Shown here: positions 21,251 to 30,134 of the stretch, piece after piece
How positions within the stretch are numbered: the stretch's first letter is position 1
Layout of the letters: each line of letters opens with the position of its first letter
Origin: Methylotenera sp. G11
GTDB taxonomy: Bacteria; Pseudomonadota; Gammaproteobacteria; Burkholderiales; Methylophilaceae
Direction of reading: 5' to 3'
Length of the DNA: 64,000 nt
NCBI RefSeq assembly: GCF_000799735.1
Contig: NZ_JUHH01000001.1
Span: forward strand, 124,001 to 188,000
Made by a program: the position numbers and the translations under genes
The notes under the pieces: generated by a model
The model's database searches: none
Seen by the model: the letters and a program-made list of their open reading frames with translations, nothing else
Told to the model about the DNA's origin: nothing

Positions 21251-21876
21251 GATGCCAGCCTTTCTGTGCCGTACTGCCGCAGGTTTTCTTCTTCGAATTC
21301 TGTAACCGTGTAGCGGTAAATTTCAACGTCATCGCACCAGAAATCCGGACTCAGTCCGGCTTTACGTTTCAGCTGTGCCATGAATGCTGCCGGGTCGGTT
21401 AATTGTTTCCATACCTGCGGCAGGAAAGTGCTGCGGTAATGGCCGTACTTGAACACCAAGCCGTCAATCTGCGGGCGCAGCTGTGCCAGGGCATCGGCCT
21501 CATCTTTAAACGAAAGCGGTTGCAGGGTGGATAGCAGCGAGATTTCGATATGGATGGCATCCAGTTCGGCTGCGGTCAGCGGCGGGAACCTGGGGTCGCG
21601 GAAAGCTGCGGCATAAGCATTGGTTTTGATATCCTGCAGCAAAGGCTGCACGGCCTCAAGGGTGCCAATGCAGCCGCGCAGTTGGTGGTTCATGGTCAAG
21701 GTGACAAAGCTCGCGCCTTTGTCATGCAGCCATGGCAGGTTTTCGTCTACCGGTTCCCCCTGCCTGCCTAAGGCTTCGGCAATCACGCTACGGGCGATGG
21801 ACAGTAATATCCTGCCTTTCTGTTCTAAGCTGCCAGGTATTTCAACCGGATTGCGATTATTTATTGTGTTATGCAT
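21247..21876 (-). CDS. amrA: AmmeMemoRadiSam system protein A (AMMECR1 domain)
   Basis: AMMECR1 domain protein of 209 residues from the start at 21876 (MHNTINNRNP), which has an AGAGGA ribosome site and overlaps the amrB stop by 8 bp. The upstream in-frame extension would lie entirely inside amrB. The AMMECR1 hallmark is GASFVTLTMNHQLRGCIGTLEAVQPL, followed by NAYAAAFRDPRFPPL and IHIEISLLS. The role of the domain is unknown, but the LRGCIG motif is its suspected active site. Confidence 0.92.
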   Translation of the reverse strand: MHNTINNRNPVEIPGSLEQKGRILLSIARSVIAEALGRQGEPVDENLPWLHDKGASFVTLTMNHQLRGCIGTLEAVQPLLQDIKTNAYAAAFRDPRFPPLTAAELDAIHIEISLLSTLQPLSFKDEADALAQLRPQIDGLVFKYGHYRSTFLPQVWKQLTDPAAFMAQLKRKAGLSPDFWCDDVEIYRYTVTEFEEENLRQYGTERLAS

Positions 21877-22735
21877 TGGCTGTGTCCTCTGCGAACGCAA
21901 ATGCGGCGTAACCGACCACGCGATTCTTATCACCGGCAGTGTCGCCGGAATTGCATAAATCCAGCAGCACGGGATGTAGCCCATGTTTTTTTGCCGACAG
22001 GATCAGCCCATTGACCGGTGTGCCGCCACAGGCTTGCTGATGCGTCAGTCCGCCCTGCATGCCGAGTATGTTTCTGACAGTGGATTTATCCACCTCGCTG
22101 GCGACGGCGTAAGGCAGAAAGTGGGACAGGTCCGAGCTGACTATTATCATGGTTTCCGGGCCGCCCCATAAGGTTTCCATGACTTCGGCCACTTCCTGCG
22201 GTGTGGCATCCCCAACCGCCAGCGGTACCAGTTTGAAGTCGTCCAGCACTGATTGCAGGAACGGCAGCTGCACTTCCAGGGCGTGCTCCTGTGCATGTGC
22301 AGGGTAGCTATGCACCACTTGTTGCATGTGGGAGACAGAGGCTATCGCTGCCTTGTCCAGCTTCACTTCACCCAGCGGGGTGGTGAACGCATCTACATCC
22401 GGCAGTGCCAGTCCCCTGACTGGCACTCGATGCACCGGCCCCAGCAGGATGACGCGTTTGATGACGGTGCGCCATCTGGTGAGATGGCTGTAGGCAATGG
22501 CCGCAGTCTGCCCTGAATAAATATAGCCCGCATGCGGCACTATGATGGCTTTGGGCGGTGCCGTGCCTGTGCCCAGGCTGACAGGGGTGCCGGCAGCGGC
22601 CTGCTGAAGCAATGCGCCAATATTGTCAGCCAGCGCTTGGCGATCACCCGGATAAAAACTGCCGGCAACTGCGGCGGGGCGTATAGTCTGCACCTGATCC
22701 TCCATCACCTGACCCTTCATCACCTGGCTCCCCAT
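21869..22735 (-). CDS. amrB: AmmeMemoRadiSam system protein B (Memo-like)
   Basis: Memo family protein related to class III extradiol dioxygenases. AVAGSFYPGD opens the domain, PHAGYIYSG carries the conserved histidine, and LLGPVHRVPV, VPLAVGD and IVSSDLSHF supply other likely metal-site residues. The N-terminus has three in-frame Met codons in a five-residue repeat (MGSQV, MKGQV, MEDQV). A GGGGAG site favours the second one (22720), so the annotated end may be 15 bp long. First gene of the amrBAS operon; the shared upstream element (22818-22855) lies about 100 nt before it. Confidence 0.9.
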   Translation of the reverse strand: MGSQVMKGQVMEDQVQTIRPAAVAGSFYPGDRQALADNIGALLQQAAAGTPVSLGTGTAPPKAIIVPHAGYIYSGQTAAIAYSHLTRWRTVIKRVILLGPVHRVPVRGLALPDVDAFTTPLGEVKLDKAAIASVSHMQQVVHSYPAHAQEHALEVQLPFLQSVLDDFKLVPLAVGDATPQEVAEVMETLWGGPETMIIVSSDLSHFLPYAVASEVDKSTVRNILGMQGGLTHQQACGGTPVNGLILSAKKHGLHPVLLDLCNSGDTAGDKNRVVGYAAFAFAEDTANA

Positions 22736-22817
22736 TAAGCTGGATCAATACATCCATGCGACTGGAGCATGACCATACCCTGGCCAGGCATTAAAAACAC
22801 TTGAATTGCAGTTACTC

Positions 22818-22855
22818 TAGCAAAAACGCGAGCGCAGGATAATCCGCGCGAGCAC
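22818..22855 (-). promoter_or_regulatory. Shared two-block upstream element, copy 2
   Basis: TAGCAA (22818-22823), 14 bp, then GATAATCCGCGCGAGCAC (22838-22855), one substitution from the copy before the nitroreductase gene. It is on the same strand relative to its gene, upstream of amrB. Confidence 0.45.
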
Positions 22856-22895
22856 TTATTACAGGGGAGGCCGGGCTAGAGGTTTCAGGTGCAGG

Positions 22896-23513
22896 CTATT
22901 CAAGCAGCCGGCCTTCACTGGCGATCCTTGCCAGGTCCAGCAGGTTGGTGGCGCCGGTTTTATGCATGATCTTTGATTTATGGATTTCTACAGTGCGGTG
23001 GCTGATGCCCAGGCGCCGTGCAATTTCCTTATTGGGGGAGCCGGCGACCGCGAGTGTCATGACTTCGCGTTCCCGTTCGGTCAGGTCTGCCAGTTTTGAT
23101 TTTGCATCCTGGCCATTCTCCAGCTGGGTAACCAGCCTTTGGCTTTCCAGCAGTGCAGACTTGACTGAAGACAGCAGGTTCTCGCGCGTGACGGGTTTGG
23201 TGAGGAAATCAACGGCGCCTGTTTTTACTGCCTTGACGCTAAGGGGAATATCGCCGTGACCCGTCAGGAAAACAATCGGCAATTTGATATTGCGCCGGTT
23301 CAGTTCCTGCTGCAATTGCATGCCATCCATACCCGGCATGCGTATGTCGAGTATCGCGCAGCCGTAAATGCCGTTCTGGCAGACGCTCAGGAAATCCTCA
23401 CCATTACCGTATGTTTCTACCCTGATGCCTTCCTGCTCGATCATCAGCATCAGGGAGTCTCTTACAGCCGAATCATCATCTACAATAAAAACCGTGGCTT
23501 CGGAAATATTCAT
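22896..23513 (-). CDS. FixJ-type response regulator (orphan)
   Basis: A 205-residue regulator. The receiver (about residues 1-125) has the acidic pocket VDDD, phosphoacceptor D56 in CAILDIRMPGMDG, and VDFLTKPV with the conserved lysine. The LuxR-type helix-turn-helix follows (LTEREREVMTLAVAGSPNKE, then TVEIHKSKIM). FixJ-like regulators usually answer a PAS or haem sensor kinase, but none is encoded beside it. Position between amrBAS and the adhesin secretion operon, and near the duplicated promoter element, makes local stress genes plausible targets. Confidence 0.92.
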   Translation of the reverse strand: MNISEATVFIVDDDSAVRDSLMLMIEQEGIRVETYGNGEDFLSVCQNGIYGCAILDIRMPGMDGMQLQQELNRRNIKLPIVFLTGHGDIPLSVKAVKTGAVDFLTKPVTRENLLSSVKSALLESQRLVTQLENGQDAKSKLADLTEREREVMTLAVAGSPNKEIARRLGISHRTVEIHKSKIMHKTGATNLLDLARIASEGRLLE

Positions 23514-23923
23514 ATTGATTTTTTCATGGTGCGAATGGTCGCGTGAGATGAATTATAGCCGCTGTTTCCGGATTTGGTACATGTAAAACGTATCGTCGCG
23601 AGCCGCAGCCAATGTGTAACGATAGCCGTGATTGGCAGGCCGGATTGATAGATGCGCGTCACTTAACATATCGCCTGACCTGAATTAACTTGAATGGTGA
23701 TTGGCTTGATCTGGATTAAACCCTGATGCCGTGCATCGTGTATATTGCTTTTAATTGAACCCATTCAGATAGAGGGTATATTCAGGCGCAGGCATGCCGG
23801 TGTCTGTACCGGGTTTGTTCGCCAACATGTATCGTCAGGCACGCTATTTGCAGTGTAAACTAATTGAACGTGCTGCTAAGCAGATAATGAAACCAAAAGA
23901 TAACTAACGATAAGGCAGGATGG
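23514..23923. other. 410-bp divergent promoter region (FixJ-type regulator / secretion operon)
   Basis: Contains the FNR-like site at 23706-23719 and otherwise no frame I can support. It must carry promoters for the regulator (leftward) and for the secretion ATPase operon (rightward). Confidence 0.5.
23706..23719. promoter_or_regulatory. FNR-like site with one mismatch
   Basis: TTGATCTGGATTAA differs from TTGAT-N4-ATCAA at one half-site base. It is about 200 bp from both flanking starts, so the fit to a promoter is weaker than for the 9109 site. Confidence 0.35.
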
Positions 23924-26077
23924 ATGAGTATCGAGGGCTTAGACCAAGTAAAAAGCGATGGCACAGGTGACTCTTTATTAGATAGCCTGGCATTGATTTG
24001 CCGCCTTTATGGCGTGGCGACTTCCAAAGACGCGTTAGTGTCAGGTTTGCCTCTGCGTGATGGCAAGATGACGCCGGCGCTGGTGAAACGATCAGCGGAT
24101 CGCGTTAACCTGGCCGTGACTATTTTAAAGAAACCCCTGAATGAAATCAGGCCGGAGTTCTTGCCGGCTATCCTGCTGCTTAAAGATGAAGAAGGCTGTG
24201 TCATCACCAGGCTGGACCCTGCCAGAAATGAGGCGGGTGTCATTTTTCCCGAACTCGGTGAAGCCGAAGTCGTGATGCCCTTAGGCGAACTGGCCGAGCG
24301 CAGCCTGGGTTATGTGATTGTTGCAAAACTGAAATATGTGTTTGACCAGCGAGCGCCCAGTATCGGCAAGGTGCGTCTGCAGCATTGGTTCTGGGGGTCG
24401 CTGGCTGAAAACAGCCGTATTTACCGCGATATTATGATCGCGGCTTTTGTCGTGAATATGTTCGCGCTGGCCATGCCGCTTTTTACCATGAATGTTTATG
24501 ACCGGGTGCTGCCAAACCGCGCTACGGAAACCCTATGGGTGATGGCAATCGGCATATCGGTTATCGTGATCGGCGATCTGATGCTGCGCACCATGCGCGC
24601 TTACTTTCTGGACTGGGCAAGCACCAGGATCGATGTGAAACTGACCCGGCGCATCATGGAACATGTGTTGGGAATCCGCCTGGAGCAGCGCCCTAATTCG
24701 GTAGGCTCATTTGCGAACAACCTGCGCTCATTCGAGACTGTCAGGGATTTCATCACATCTGCCACAATTACGACATTTATTGATATTCCGTTCGGCCTGA
24801 TTTTTGTCGGGGTCATTGCCTGGATTGCCTTGCCGATGATTATTCCGGTTCTGCTGGGTGCGGTGGTCATCCTGATTTATTCATTCAGCGTGCAGACCAA
24901 AATGCATGACCTGTCAGAGACCATGTACCGCGCAAGCGCAATCCGCAATGCAACCCTGATTGAGAGCCTGGTCGGCCTTGAAACCGTCAAGGCGCTGGGC
25001 ATCGAAGGACAGATGCAGCGCAAGTGGGAGCATAGCTCGCATTTCCTGACGGAAGTCAGCAGTAAATTGCGCCTGCTGACTAACTCTATCAACAACGGCG
25101 CCGCCAGCATACAGCAGCTTATTACCATTGCGATCGTGGTGCTGGGCGTGTACCTGGTGATTAACGGTGAACTGACCATGGGCGGCCTGATTGCATGTTC
25201 CATGCTGGCGTCCCGCGCCCTGGTACCTGTCGCGCAGACAGCCGGCCTGCTGACGCAATACCATAACGCGGCAACCTCTTTGACCTCGCTGGACGAAATC
25301 ATGAACCGTCCGGTTGAACGGCCTCTGGATGGCACGTTCCTGTCCAGGCCGCAATTCAACGGTGACATTGAGTTCAGGGAAGTGACATTCCGTTACCCAG
25401 GTGCTGAAGAAGATGCTTTAAGCAAGGTGTCTTTCAAGATCAAGGCCGGTGAGCATGTGGCGATATTGGGTCGCATGGGTTCGGGCAAAACGACCATACA
25501 CAAATTGATACTGGGCTTATACCAGCCTACTGCAGGCGCGATTCTGGTTGACGGTATCGATGCGCGCCAGATTGACCCGGCGGAGTTGAGGCGCTGTGTG
25601 GGCTATGTACAGCAGGATACGCAGCTGTTTTATGGATCCATGCGTGACAATATAACGATTTCATCTCCGCATGTGGATGATGACACCGTGCTCGCAGCGG
25701 CGCATGTGGGTGGTATCGATGAGTTTGTGAACGCACATCCCAAGGGGTTTGATATGCTGATCGGCGAACGGGGCGAAACCTTGTCCGGCGGGCAGAAGCA
25801 GGGGGTAGGCATCGCACGCGCCTTCATTGCCAGGCCATCGGTCATATTACTCGATGAGCCAACCAGCGCCATGGATCACTCCGGCGAAGAAGCGATTAAA
25901 CGCAGGCTGGTTGAAGCGACCAGAAGCAAAACACTGTTGCTGATTTCACACAGGTCTTCCTTATATGACCTGGTAAACAGGATCATTGTGATTGATTCCG
26001 GCAGGATCGTGGCTGACGGCCCTAAAGACCAGGTAACTGATGCACTGAGAAACGGCAAGATAGGTAAGGCGCTATGA
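23924..26077 (+). CDS. lapB: Type I secretion permease/ATPase (LapB-like)
   Basis: Inner-membrane ABC exporter of 717 residues. An N-terminal C39-like domain (about residues 15-140) lacks the catalytic Cys-His pair of true peptidases, as in exporters of RTX adhesins. A six-helix membrane domain (about 165-460) and a nucleotide-binding domain follow, with Walker A GRMGSGKT (near 515), signature LSGGQKQGVGIARAF and Walker B ILLDEPTSAMD (near 640). It should export the giant adhesin together with the adaptor that overlaps it by 4 bp and the TolC-like channel encoded after the adhesin. Confidence 0.95.
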   Translation: MSIEGLDQVKSDGTGDSLLDSLALICRLYGVATSKDALVSGLPLRDGKMTPALVKRSADRVNLAVTILKKPLNEIRPEFLPAILLLKDEEGCVITRLDPARNEAGVIFPELGEAEVVMPLGELAERSLGYVIVAKLKYVFDQRAPSIGKVRLQHWFWGSLAENSRIYRDIMIAAFVVNMFALAMPLFTMNVYDRVLPNRATETLWVMAIGISVIVIGDLMLRTMRAYFLDWASTRIDVKLTRRIMEHVLGIRLEQRPNSVGSFANNLRSFETVRDFITSATITTFIDIPFGLIFVGVIAWIALPMIIPVLLGAVVILIYSFSVQTKMHDLSETMYRASAIRNATLIESLVGLETVKALGIEGQMQRKWEHSSHFLTEVSSKLRLLTNSINNGAASIQQLITIAIVVLGVYLVINGELTMGGLIACSMLASRALVPVAQTAGLLTQYHNAATSLTSLDEIMNRPVERPLDGTFLSRPQFNGDIEFREVTFRYPGAEEDALSKVSFKIKAGEHVAILGRMGSGKTTIHKLILGLYQPTAGAILVDGIDARQIDPAELRRCVGYVQQDTQLFYGSMRDNITISSPHVDDDTVLAAAHVGGIDEFVNAHPKGFDMLIGERGETLSGGQKQGVGIARAFIARPSVILLDEPTSAMDHSGEEAIKRRLVEATRSKTLLLISHRSSLYDLVNRIIVIDSGRIVADGPKDQVTDALRNGKIGKAL

Positions 26078-27486
26078 GTGAGAAACTGTTTGATAAGCTG
26101 GGAACCCTCAATCGCGTTCTGAAGAGCCAGACTTGGCTCACCAAGCCGATTTATTATTTTATTGACCGTACCGTGCCGACCGAAACCCGGGAAGACCTGC
26201 ATTGGGAGGATGAGGCCGACCTGGCCATACTGGAGCAGACCCCGGTCAAAGCCAAAGCCCTGCTGTATGCAATTGCCATTGCGCTGGGTGCGCTGATTCT
26301 CTGGGCATCGATAGCCAAGGTGGATGAAGTCACAAGGGGCGAAGGGCGGGTCATTCCATCCAGGCAAGTGCAGGTGATCCAGTCTCTCGATGGCGGTATT
26401 GTGGCCGATATTCTGGTCAAGGAAGGTCAGGTGGTCACGGTTGGCACGCCGCTGGTACGTATTGATGAAACGCGGGCAGTCTCCTCCCTCAGGGAAAACC
26501 AGGCGCAGTACCTGGCATTCCTCGCCAAGCAGTCCAGGCTCAGGGCGCTGGCGGAAGGCAAACCGTTTACACCGCCTCCTGAGGTGCGCAGTGAGGCGCC
26601 GGAGGTTTATGACCAGGAGTATGCTTTGTATATCTCCAGCCAGGAAGAACTGGCATCGGCAATTGATATTGCGCGCAACCAGATGGTGCAGCGTGAAAAA
26701 GAATTGCAGGAAGTTCAGTACAAGAAAGAGATCGCGGAAAAGAATTTTGAATCTGCGAACAAAGAACTGGCTGCAAATAAGCCCTTATTGGCCAGTGGAG
26801 CCGTATCGGAGATTGATATCCTGAAGCTGGAACGTGAGGCGACCAGGGCCAGGGGCGATATTGACCAGTCACGTGCGCAGATCGCCAGGATCCAGAGCGC
26901 GATTGGTGAGGCGCGTCGTAAAATCAGCGAAGTGGAGCAGAACTTTAGAAGCAAGGTTCGTACGGAACTGAGCGATGTCACTGCGCGGCTGAACAGCCTG
27001 TCTGAGGTCAGCGTTTCACTCCAGGACAAAGTCAATCAGACCACGTTGAAATCACCGGTGAACGGTAAGGTTAGCCGCTTGTTCTTTAACACGGTTGGCG
27101 GTGTGATACAGCCCGGAAAAGAAGTGCTGGAAGTGGTGCCTACAGATGATGCGCTGATCCTTGAAACCAAGATCCAGATCAAGGATATTGCTTTTATCCG
27201 CATGCTGCAGCCTGCTGTTGTGAAACTGACGGCTTATGACTATACGATTTATGGCGCCCTTGATGCCGTGGTCGAAAATATCGCAGCTGACTCTATTGTG
27301 GATGAAGAGGGCAATGCTTATTATCTGGTGAGGGTGCGTACACTGAAATCCAGCCTTGGTAAAGGTTTGCCGATTATTCCTGGCATGGTGGCCCAGGTGG
27401 ATATTATTACGGGTAAAAAGACGATTCTTTCTTATTTGCTAAAACCGGTGTTAAAAGCAAAGTCATACGCTTTCAGTGAGAGATAA
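26074..27486 (+). CDS. lapC: Type I secretion membrane-fusion adaptor, HlyD family (LapC-like)
   Basis: A 470-residue periplasmic adaptor. A short cytosolic N-terminus, one membrane helix (about residues 66-86), a lipoyl half-motif (VIPSRQVQVIQSLDGGIVAD), long coiled coils (about 170-320), the second half-motif (LKSPVNGKVSRL) and a beta-barrel end are all visible. The stretch SLDGGIVADILVKEGQVV is typical of HlyD/LapC proteins. It overlaps lapB by ATGA and is followed immediately by a LuxR-family gene with no spacer. Confidence 0.94.
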   Translation: MSEKLFDKLGTLNRVLKSQTWLTKPIYYFIDRTVPTETREDLHWEDEADLAILEQTPVKAKALLYAIAIALGALILWASIAKVDEVTRGEGRVIPSRQVQVIQSLDGGIVADILVKEGQVVTVGTPLVRIDETRAVSSLRENQAQYLAFLAKQSRLRALAEGKPFTPPPEVRSEAPEVYDQEYALYISSQEELASAIDIARNQMVQREKELQEVQYKKEIAEKNFESANKELAANKPLLASGAVSEIDILKLEREATRARGDIDQSRAQIARIQSAIGEARRKISEVEQNFRSKVRTELSDVTARLNSLSEVSVSLQDKVNQTTLKSPVNGKVSRLFFNTVGGVIQPGKEVLEVVPTDDALILETKIQIKDIAFIRMLQPAVVKLTAYDYTIYGALDAVVENIAADSIVDEEGNAYYLVRVRTLKSSLGKGLPIIPGMVAQVDIITGKKTILSYLLKPVLKAKSYAFSER

Positions 27487-28119
27487 ATGCAGGATATATT
27501 TGTTAGTACGTTGCCCAAGTTGGTGAGCAGCTGGGTAGAAGCTTTCCCGGATGCATTGTTGATTCAAGATGTTCTAGAAGCGGGTTCGAATTTAGAGATT
27601 GTTTCCAGTTACAGTGCTGCCCTGGTATTCTGGCTGCATATCAATGACAGCCAGAATGGCTCGCTGCCTGCAGCGATAGCATCAGTGCTGCGCAGTTACC
27701 CGGATGCCAAAATCGTGGTTCTGGCCAATACGCCCGGCCATGCCGAGACCTTGCAGGCTTTGAGTGCCGGGGCAATGGGCTATGCGCATGCGTATTCGGC
27801 TCCGGAAATGCTCAAGGAAATAAAGACCGTGATTCATCATGGCGGTATCTGGCTTGGGCACCAGCTTTTAAAACGGCTGATCGAGACTTCGGTGAAGCTT
27901 ACGGGCAATTCACCTGAACTGGTTGAAGAGTTGCTGGGCCGTTTGACCAGCCGTGAAAAAGAAGTTGCGATCGAAGCGGCCAAAGGCATGAGCAATAAGG
28001 AAATCGCACGTGTATTGCAGATCACGGAGCGTACGGTTAAGGCGCACCTGGCCAAAAGTTTTGAGCGCCTGGGCGTGAAAGACCGGCTGCAATTGGCGCT
28101 GATGCTCAATAAAAAATAA
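27487..28119 (+). CDS. LuxR-family regulator with receiver-like N-terminus
   Basis: A 210-residue protein. The C-terminal helix-turn-helix is clear (LTSREKEVAIEAAKGMSNKE, then ITERTVKAHLAKSFERLGVKD). The N-terminal approximately 130 residues have the alternating strand/helix look of a receiver, ending in ALSAGAMGYAHAYSAPEML, but the acidic pocket and a clear phosphoacceptor aspartate are not evident, so it may be a pseudo-receiver. The ATG directly abuts the lapC stop, so it is cotranslated with the secretion genes and is a candidate regulator of the adhesin. Confidence 0.85.
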   Translation: MQDIFVSTLPKLVSSWVEAFPDALLIQDVLEAGSNLEIVSSYSAALVFWLHINDSQNGSLPAAIASVLRSYPDAKIVVLANTPGHAETLQALSAGAMGYAHAYSAPEMLKEIKTVIHHGGIWLGHQLLKRLIETSVKLTGNSPELVEELLGRLTSREKEVAIEAAKGMSNKEIARVLQITERTVKAHLAKSFERLGVKDRLQLALMLNKK

Positions 28120-28146
28120 CCTCTGGCCTGAGTCCAGGGGTTATTT
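28116..28146. terminator. Bidirectional terminator between lapBC-luxR and lapD
   Basis: ATAACCTCTGG (28116-28126) pairs with CCAGGGGTTAT (28134-28144), with one G-U pair and T/A runs on both sides. A second perfect 10-bp hairpin (GTCAGGAGAT at 28154-28163, ATCTCCTGAC at 28173-28182) follows before the lapD stop. Confidence 0.75.
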
Positions 28147-28197
28147 GCAGGGTGTCAGGAGATTCATCCCTGATCTCCTGACCCATCTTAATCCATC

Positions 28198-30114
28198 TTA
28201 TATCCTGATGCCCGGCCCGGTCATGCCATCAATGCCGATTTGTTTTAACACGGCGATTTCAGGCTGCGTGTGTACGCCTTCGGCGATTGCGATGACGCCG
28301 ATCGAATGCGCAATCATGCACAAGCCGCGCAGCAATGTTTTGTTTGCCTCACTGCTGTCAATGTCGCGAATCACTGAAGCATCGATCTTGATGTAGTGCA
28401 GGCCGATGTCGTGCAGTTCACCCAATCGCGAAATGCGCGTGCCAACGTGCTCGATGCCGATTTTGCAGCCGAGTGCCCTGATTTTTCTGCAGAACTGGTG
28501 AAATTCCGGCAGGTGGTCAAAGGCTTCCTGTTCCGGTATTTCAAAATACAGCTTATCGGCAATATGCGGCCGGGCACGGACGGTGCCGGTGATTTTTTCT
28601 ATAAAAGACTGGCTGCGCATGGCGCTGGCCGATACATTGAGGCCAATGGCCTGGGCGCCATTGCTGAGGGATTCGGCTGCGGTTTCAAATGCCAGTTCAT
28701 CCAGGCGCGTCATCAGGTTGAGCTGGGTTGCCCAGGTGATGAACTCACCGGCACAGAACCATTTGCCATCAGGTTCGAGCTGCAGGCGTGCTGGCGACTC
28801 GAAATGCAGCAGATTGCCGGCCTGGTTGATGACAGGATAACGCTCAAGTTTGATTCTCCTGTTATCCAGCGCCGAAGTGAGCAGGTTCAGCCATTCGTTT
28901 TCATGGTGATCCTGGTATTGATCAAGGTCGCCGGAGCTGATGACGTGCAGTACGTTGCTGTGTTCAGCGCCAATTTCATTCAGCAGTTTGTTGCTGAGCG
29001 CGATCATTTTGCCAGCATCGTCCGTGCCGGTAACGCGCATTGCAACGGTAGTGAAGTTGATGTTGATCGATTTGTTATTGGTACCTTCGATTTTTTCCAG
29101 CAGTTTTTTGATGTGATTGCCGAAAGAATAGCTGTCAGCGGGCTGGTTGGAAAAAACGGCAAAGTCCGTACCGTTTAAACGTCCGACAGATAAGCCCGGT
29201 TGCAGGCTGCAAGCGTTTTGCAATGTGTCGCTGATCGCTTTCAGCAGGGTGTTGGTTTCTTTATAGCCCAGCTTATGGTCAATGGCCGCGAGGTTGGTGA
29301 GCCTGGAGATAATGAGCGCACCTTCATGAAAGTATTCTTCGTGGCTGATGTTCGCATCCAGGTTTTTAACGAAATAGTCATGATTCATGAGGCCGGTGAT
29401 ATGGTCATAATTGTTGTCCAGGCGCAGCTGATCCAGCCTGGCGGATTCCTCGCTGACGGTTTTCTTAACGCGGTTGGAGAGGGTGTTCATCGCATTTACA
29501 ACTGCTTTGAACTCCTTGGTTCTCGGCACGCTGATGGTAATGAAACGATTTTCGCCTATGGACTCGGCCTGGCTGACGACATCGCTCAGCGGATTTAATA
29601 TCCGTCTCAGGATCTGGCTGCCGGCCACGCCGCTAAGGAATCCGATCAGTAACACCCAGAGCGCTGTCAGTACCGTGTTATCCCATAATTTATCGTAAAC
29701 AACATTGGAATCGCTTTCGATTTTCAGCGTGCCGTATTGTGACCATCCATCCTGAATGTCTGCCTGGCCGGGCTGCAGCCGCAGCGGGGTGAATTTTACA
29801 AACCAGTCCGGCGCCTTGGTTCTGCTTGTGTTGTTGATGCGCTCGCTGATGACTTTTCCGTTCGGGTCCACCAGGCCAATGTAATGGTAATGACCGGTAT
29901 CAAACTGGGCGGAAATCAGCAGGTCCAGCGCAACAGGATCTTTCTCGATCTGCGTGATCGACAGCGCAAGCGTGGTGGCATTGTCATCGTTCTTTGCCTG
30001 AAGCTGCTGCTCGAAATAGTGTTTGCTGGCTACCGTGCTTAAAATAAACGCCCCGGCAAACGCCAGTGACAGGATCACGACAATCGCCAGCCATAATTGC
30101 TTAATTAAAGACAT
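28198..30114 (-). CDS. lapD: Cyclic-di-GMP receptor LapD
   Basis: Inner-membrane receptor of 638 residues. A membrane helix at about 7-28, a periplasmic domain with YIGLVDPNGKVISER and WSQYGTLKIESD, a second helix near 150-170, a HAMP segment, a degenerate GGDEF domain (RLNGTDF in place of GGDEF) and a degenerate EAL domain (FESPARL in place of ExLxR) are seen. Binding-type features such as LNVSASAM, FEIPEQEAF and YIKIDASVI are kept. This is the catalytically dead LapD pattern: it binds c-di-GMP inside and holds LapG outside. It is followed 20 bp upstream in transcript order by lapG. Confidence 0.93.
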   Translation of the reverse strand: MSLIKQLWLAIVVILSLAFAGAFILSTVASKHYFEQQLQAKNDDNATTLALSITQIEKDPVALDLLISAQFDTGHYHYIGLVDPNGKVISERINNTSRTKAPDWFVKFTPLRLQPGQADIQDGWSQYGTLKIESDSNVVYDKLWDNTVLTALWVLLIGFLSGVAGSQILRRILNPLSDVVSQAESIGENRFITISVPRTKEFKAVVNAMNTLSNRVKKTVSEESARLDQLRLDNNYDHITGLMNHDYFVKNLDANISHEEYFHEGALIISRLTNLAAIDHKLGYKETNTLLKAISDTLQNACSLQPGLSVGRLNGTDFAVFSNQPADSYSFGNHIKKLLEKIEGTNNKSININFTTVAMRVTGTDDAGKMIALSNKLLNEIGAEHSNVLHVISSGDLDQYQDHHENEWLNLLTSALDNRRIKLERYPVINQAGNLLHFESPARLQLEPDGKWFCAGEFITWATQLNLMTRLDELAFETAAESLSNGAQAIGLNVSASAMRSQSFIEKITGTVRARPHIADKLYFEIPEQEAFDHLPEFHQFCRKIRALGCKIGIEHVGTRISRLGELHDIGLHYIKIDASVIRDIDSSEANKTLLRGLCMIAHSIGVIAIAEGVHTQPEIAVLKQIGIDGMTGPGIRI

Positions 30115-30134
30115 ATCATCTTCCTAACCATCAT

